Source of the DNA: Trissonchulus latispiculum
Taxonomy: Eukaryota > Nematoda > Enoplea > Enoplida > Ironidae
Direction of reading: 5' to 3'
Assembly (NCBI GenBank): GCA_030248195.1
Contig: JASAND010020375.1
Coordinates: 1-64,000, forward strand
DNA length: 64,000 nucleotides
Shown here piece by piece: positions 62,941 to 64,000 of this stretch. The notes under the pieces were generated by a model, which searched no databases, was not told the origin of the DNA, and saw only the letters and a program-made list of their open reading frames with translations. The position numbers were made by a program, and so were the translations under genes. Within the stretch, counting starts at the first letter, position 1; each line of letters starts with the position of its first letter.

Positions 62941-63567
62941 CAAATGTAGCAAGAAAAGATGGGAAGTTGCGAACTCTCGTGTTACCGTGCATTTGGCCGA
63001 ATAAATCGACCGTTAAGACTTGCTGAGCCAAATTCAAAAACTTCCCTCGGCCCATGTATCTTTCATATCGGATGTGTGACGATTCCTCTAATTTTAATAG
63101 GCGCTGAATTGAAGGGTCATTTGTCAACTGTCACTTTCCTCAACAGTGTGCCGCGTCTTAGGACACAATTCTATTGAAATTATGCTACAGTATGTTTAAC
63201 TAGTAATACTGTTCCAAGTTTCTGTCAATTCTTACAGCTTGTCTTTGAAAATAACGTAATGTAATAGTTGTTGTTGTAAAAGCTAAGATTACTAAGGTTT
63301 CTAAAGCTACTAGCGAAGATTTCTAGTTTCTTGTTTAAGAGTTTGATAAGAAGAAGGCATTCGGTCAATCAAATGTAATCTAATAAATTGCTTTTTTCAA
63401 GCATCAAATTAAAAATAAGTTAACAAAAATTATAAAAGCTTACTGTTTTGACAAAAGTTGTATCATTGCAAGGTAAAAGCGGAGACAATAAATTTTAGTT
63501 CAAATCAAAGTTATGAATTGATAATCTGTAAAATACCGATTTACGTTGCATGATGACAATTTAATTA

Positions 63568-63607
<40 letters not shown>

Positions 63608-63649
63608 TTTAGACATGAATTTAATTTTCCATGTTAAGAGATCTAACAG

Positions 63650-63992
63650 CTGGCCCAACGTTGACGTATCTCCTGTACCCGATTTCCGGCAGTGATCTCC
63701 CACCCTCCTTTACCCAAGCCCGCCTCAGAATGGCCCTCTTCACCGATGCCCCTATAAACATTCCCTGGACCCCTTATGGGACGTACCAGGGCCCCTTCTT
63801 CTACGAGGATTCCCTCCCGATCCACTGCCAAAGCATGCAGAGGAATTGTAATGCGGAACGGAGGTTGAATACCACCGTTCAGCCTGCCACTTTGTATGGC
63901 AGTGCGGAATCCGAAGCGATGCCTACGGTGCGTATAAATTTTTCCCACGCAGCCACAACCGTTCCTTCCCAAGGTGGGAGTCAAGACTGCAG
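63650..63992 (+). CDS. Internal exon of an unidentified gene
   Basis: Acceptor GATCTAACAG, donor GCAG/GTAGAG, phase 1 in and phase 2 out. Open in one frame and markedly GC-rich: GPTLTYLLYPISGSDLPPSF, QARLRMALFTDAPINIPW, GPFFYEDSLPIHC, then a Ser/Thr-rich end (NTTVQPATLYGSAESEAM). No domain recognised. Phase fits the donor of the duplicated exon at 59333. The acceptor lacks a strong pyrimidine tract. The gene continues beyond the window. Confidence 0.6.
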
Positions 63993-64000
63993 GTAGAGCT

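Noticed and set aside
1..64000. CRISPR arrays, bacterial operons or prophage
   Set aside because: No regularly spaced identical repeats with unique spacers, no polycistronic ORF runs, and clear spliceosomal introns.

Overview
This is eukaryotic nuclear DNA, almost certainly from an invertebrate animal. Genes are split into short exons (36 to 498 nt) by GT...AG introns, one of them 14.3 kb long. The intergenic and intronic DNA is AT-rich and full of TIR elements, fold-back elements, tRNA-derived repeats, (TA)n tracts and long G or C runs. RUN, PDZ and PTB domains, a CDPF1-type protein and a Penelope-like retroelement all fit a metazoan. I cannot name the species. All intron-exon structures below were built by eye from splice signals, reading phase and domain logic.

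Layout. 1-1160: satellite-like array of 112-145 bp units. 1188-1937: long-TIR element. 3234-3632: intact CDPF1-like gene. 4133-9599: Penelope-like element on the minus strand, with a 969-aa ORF (N-terminal GIY-YIG, then reverse transcriptase) and about 266-bp direct terminal repeats; the right repeat is split by two later insertions. 10533-14580: TIR elements and a 26-bp minisatellite. 15801-44231: a large plus-strand gene whose 17 recognisable exons join in phase into about 444 residues with the order RUN - PDZ - PTB. Its 5' end was not found. Its 14.3-kb intron holds a second gene on the minus strand (25576 to 22915): a secreted, ten-cysteine, three-finger-like protein with a hydrophobic C-terminus, plus a hAT-type element with an 8-bp TSD at 27395-28516. 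46330-47916: a 1.6-kb near-perfect hairpin. 49676-63992: exons of one or more unidentified genes, including a 496-nt exon tandemly duplicated at 58838-60153 with an older decayed copy at 49.7 kb, and an exon running almost to the window end.

Mobile DNA is the dominant theme. At least three groups of short non-autonomous elements can be delimited by TIRs and target-site duplications: (i) G/C-tract elements of about 350-570 bp with TIRs such as CTGGGCTTATTCTAG or CTGGCTTA, 5-7 bp TSDs and a recurrent CCGG-cTTCg-CCGG hairpin; (ii) fold-back elements that are palindromic over their whole length, ending CAAGAGTA, with 7-bp TSDs; (iii) individual hAT-like, TA-target and TTAA-bounded elements. Several sit within about 60 bp downstream of 5' splice sites of the RUN-PDZ-PTB gene.

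The genes do not form an operon or pathway. The RUN-PDZ-PTB protein looks like a cytoplasmic scaffold. The nested minus-strand gene looks like a cell-surface receptor or decoy. CDPF1 is conserved but poorly characterised.
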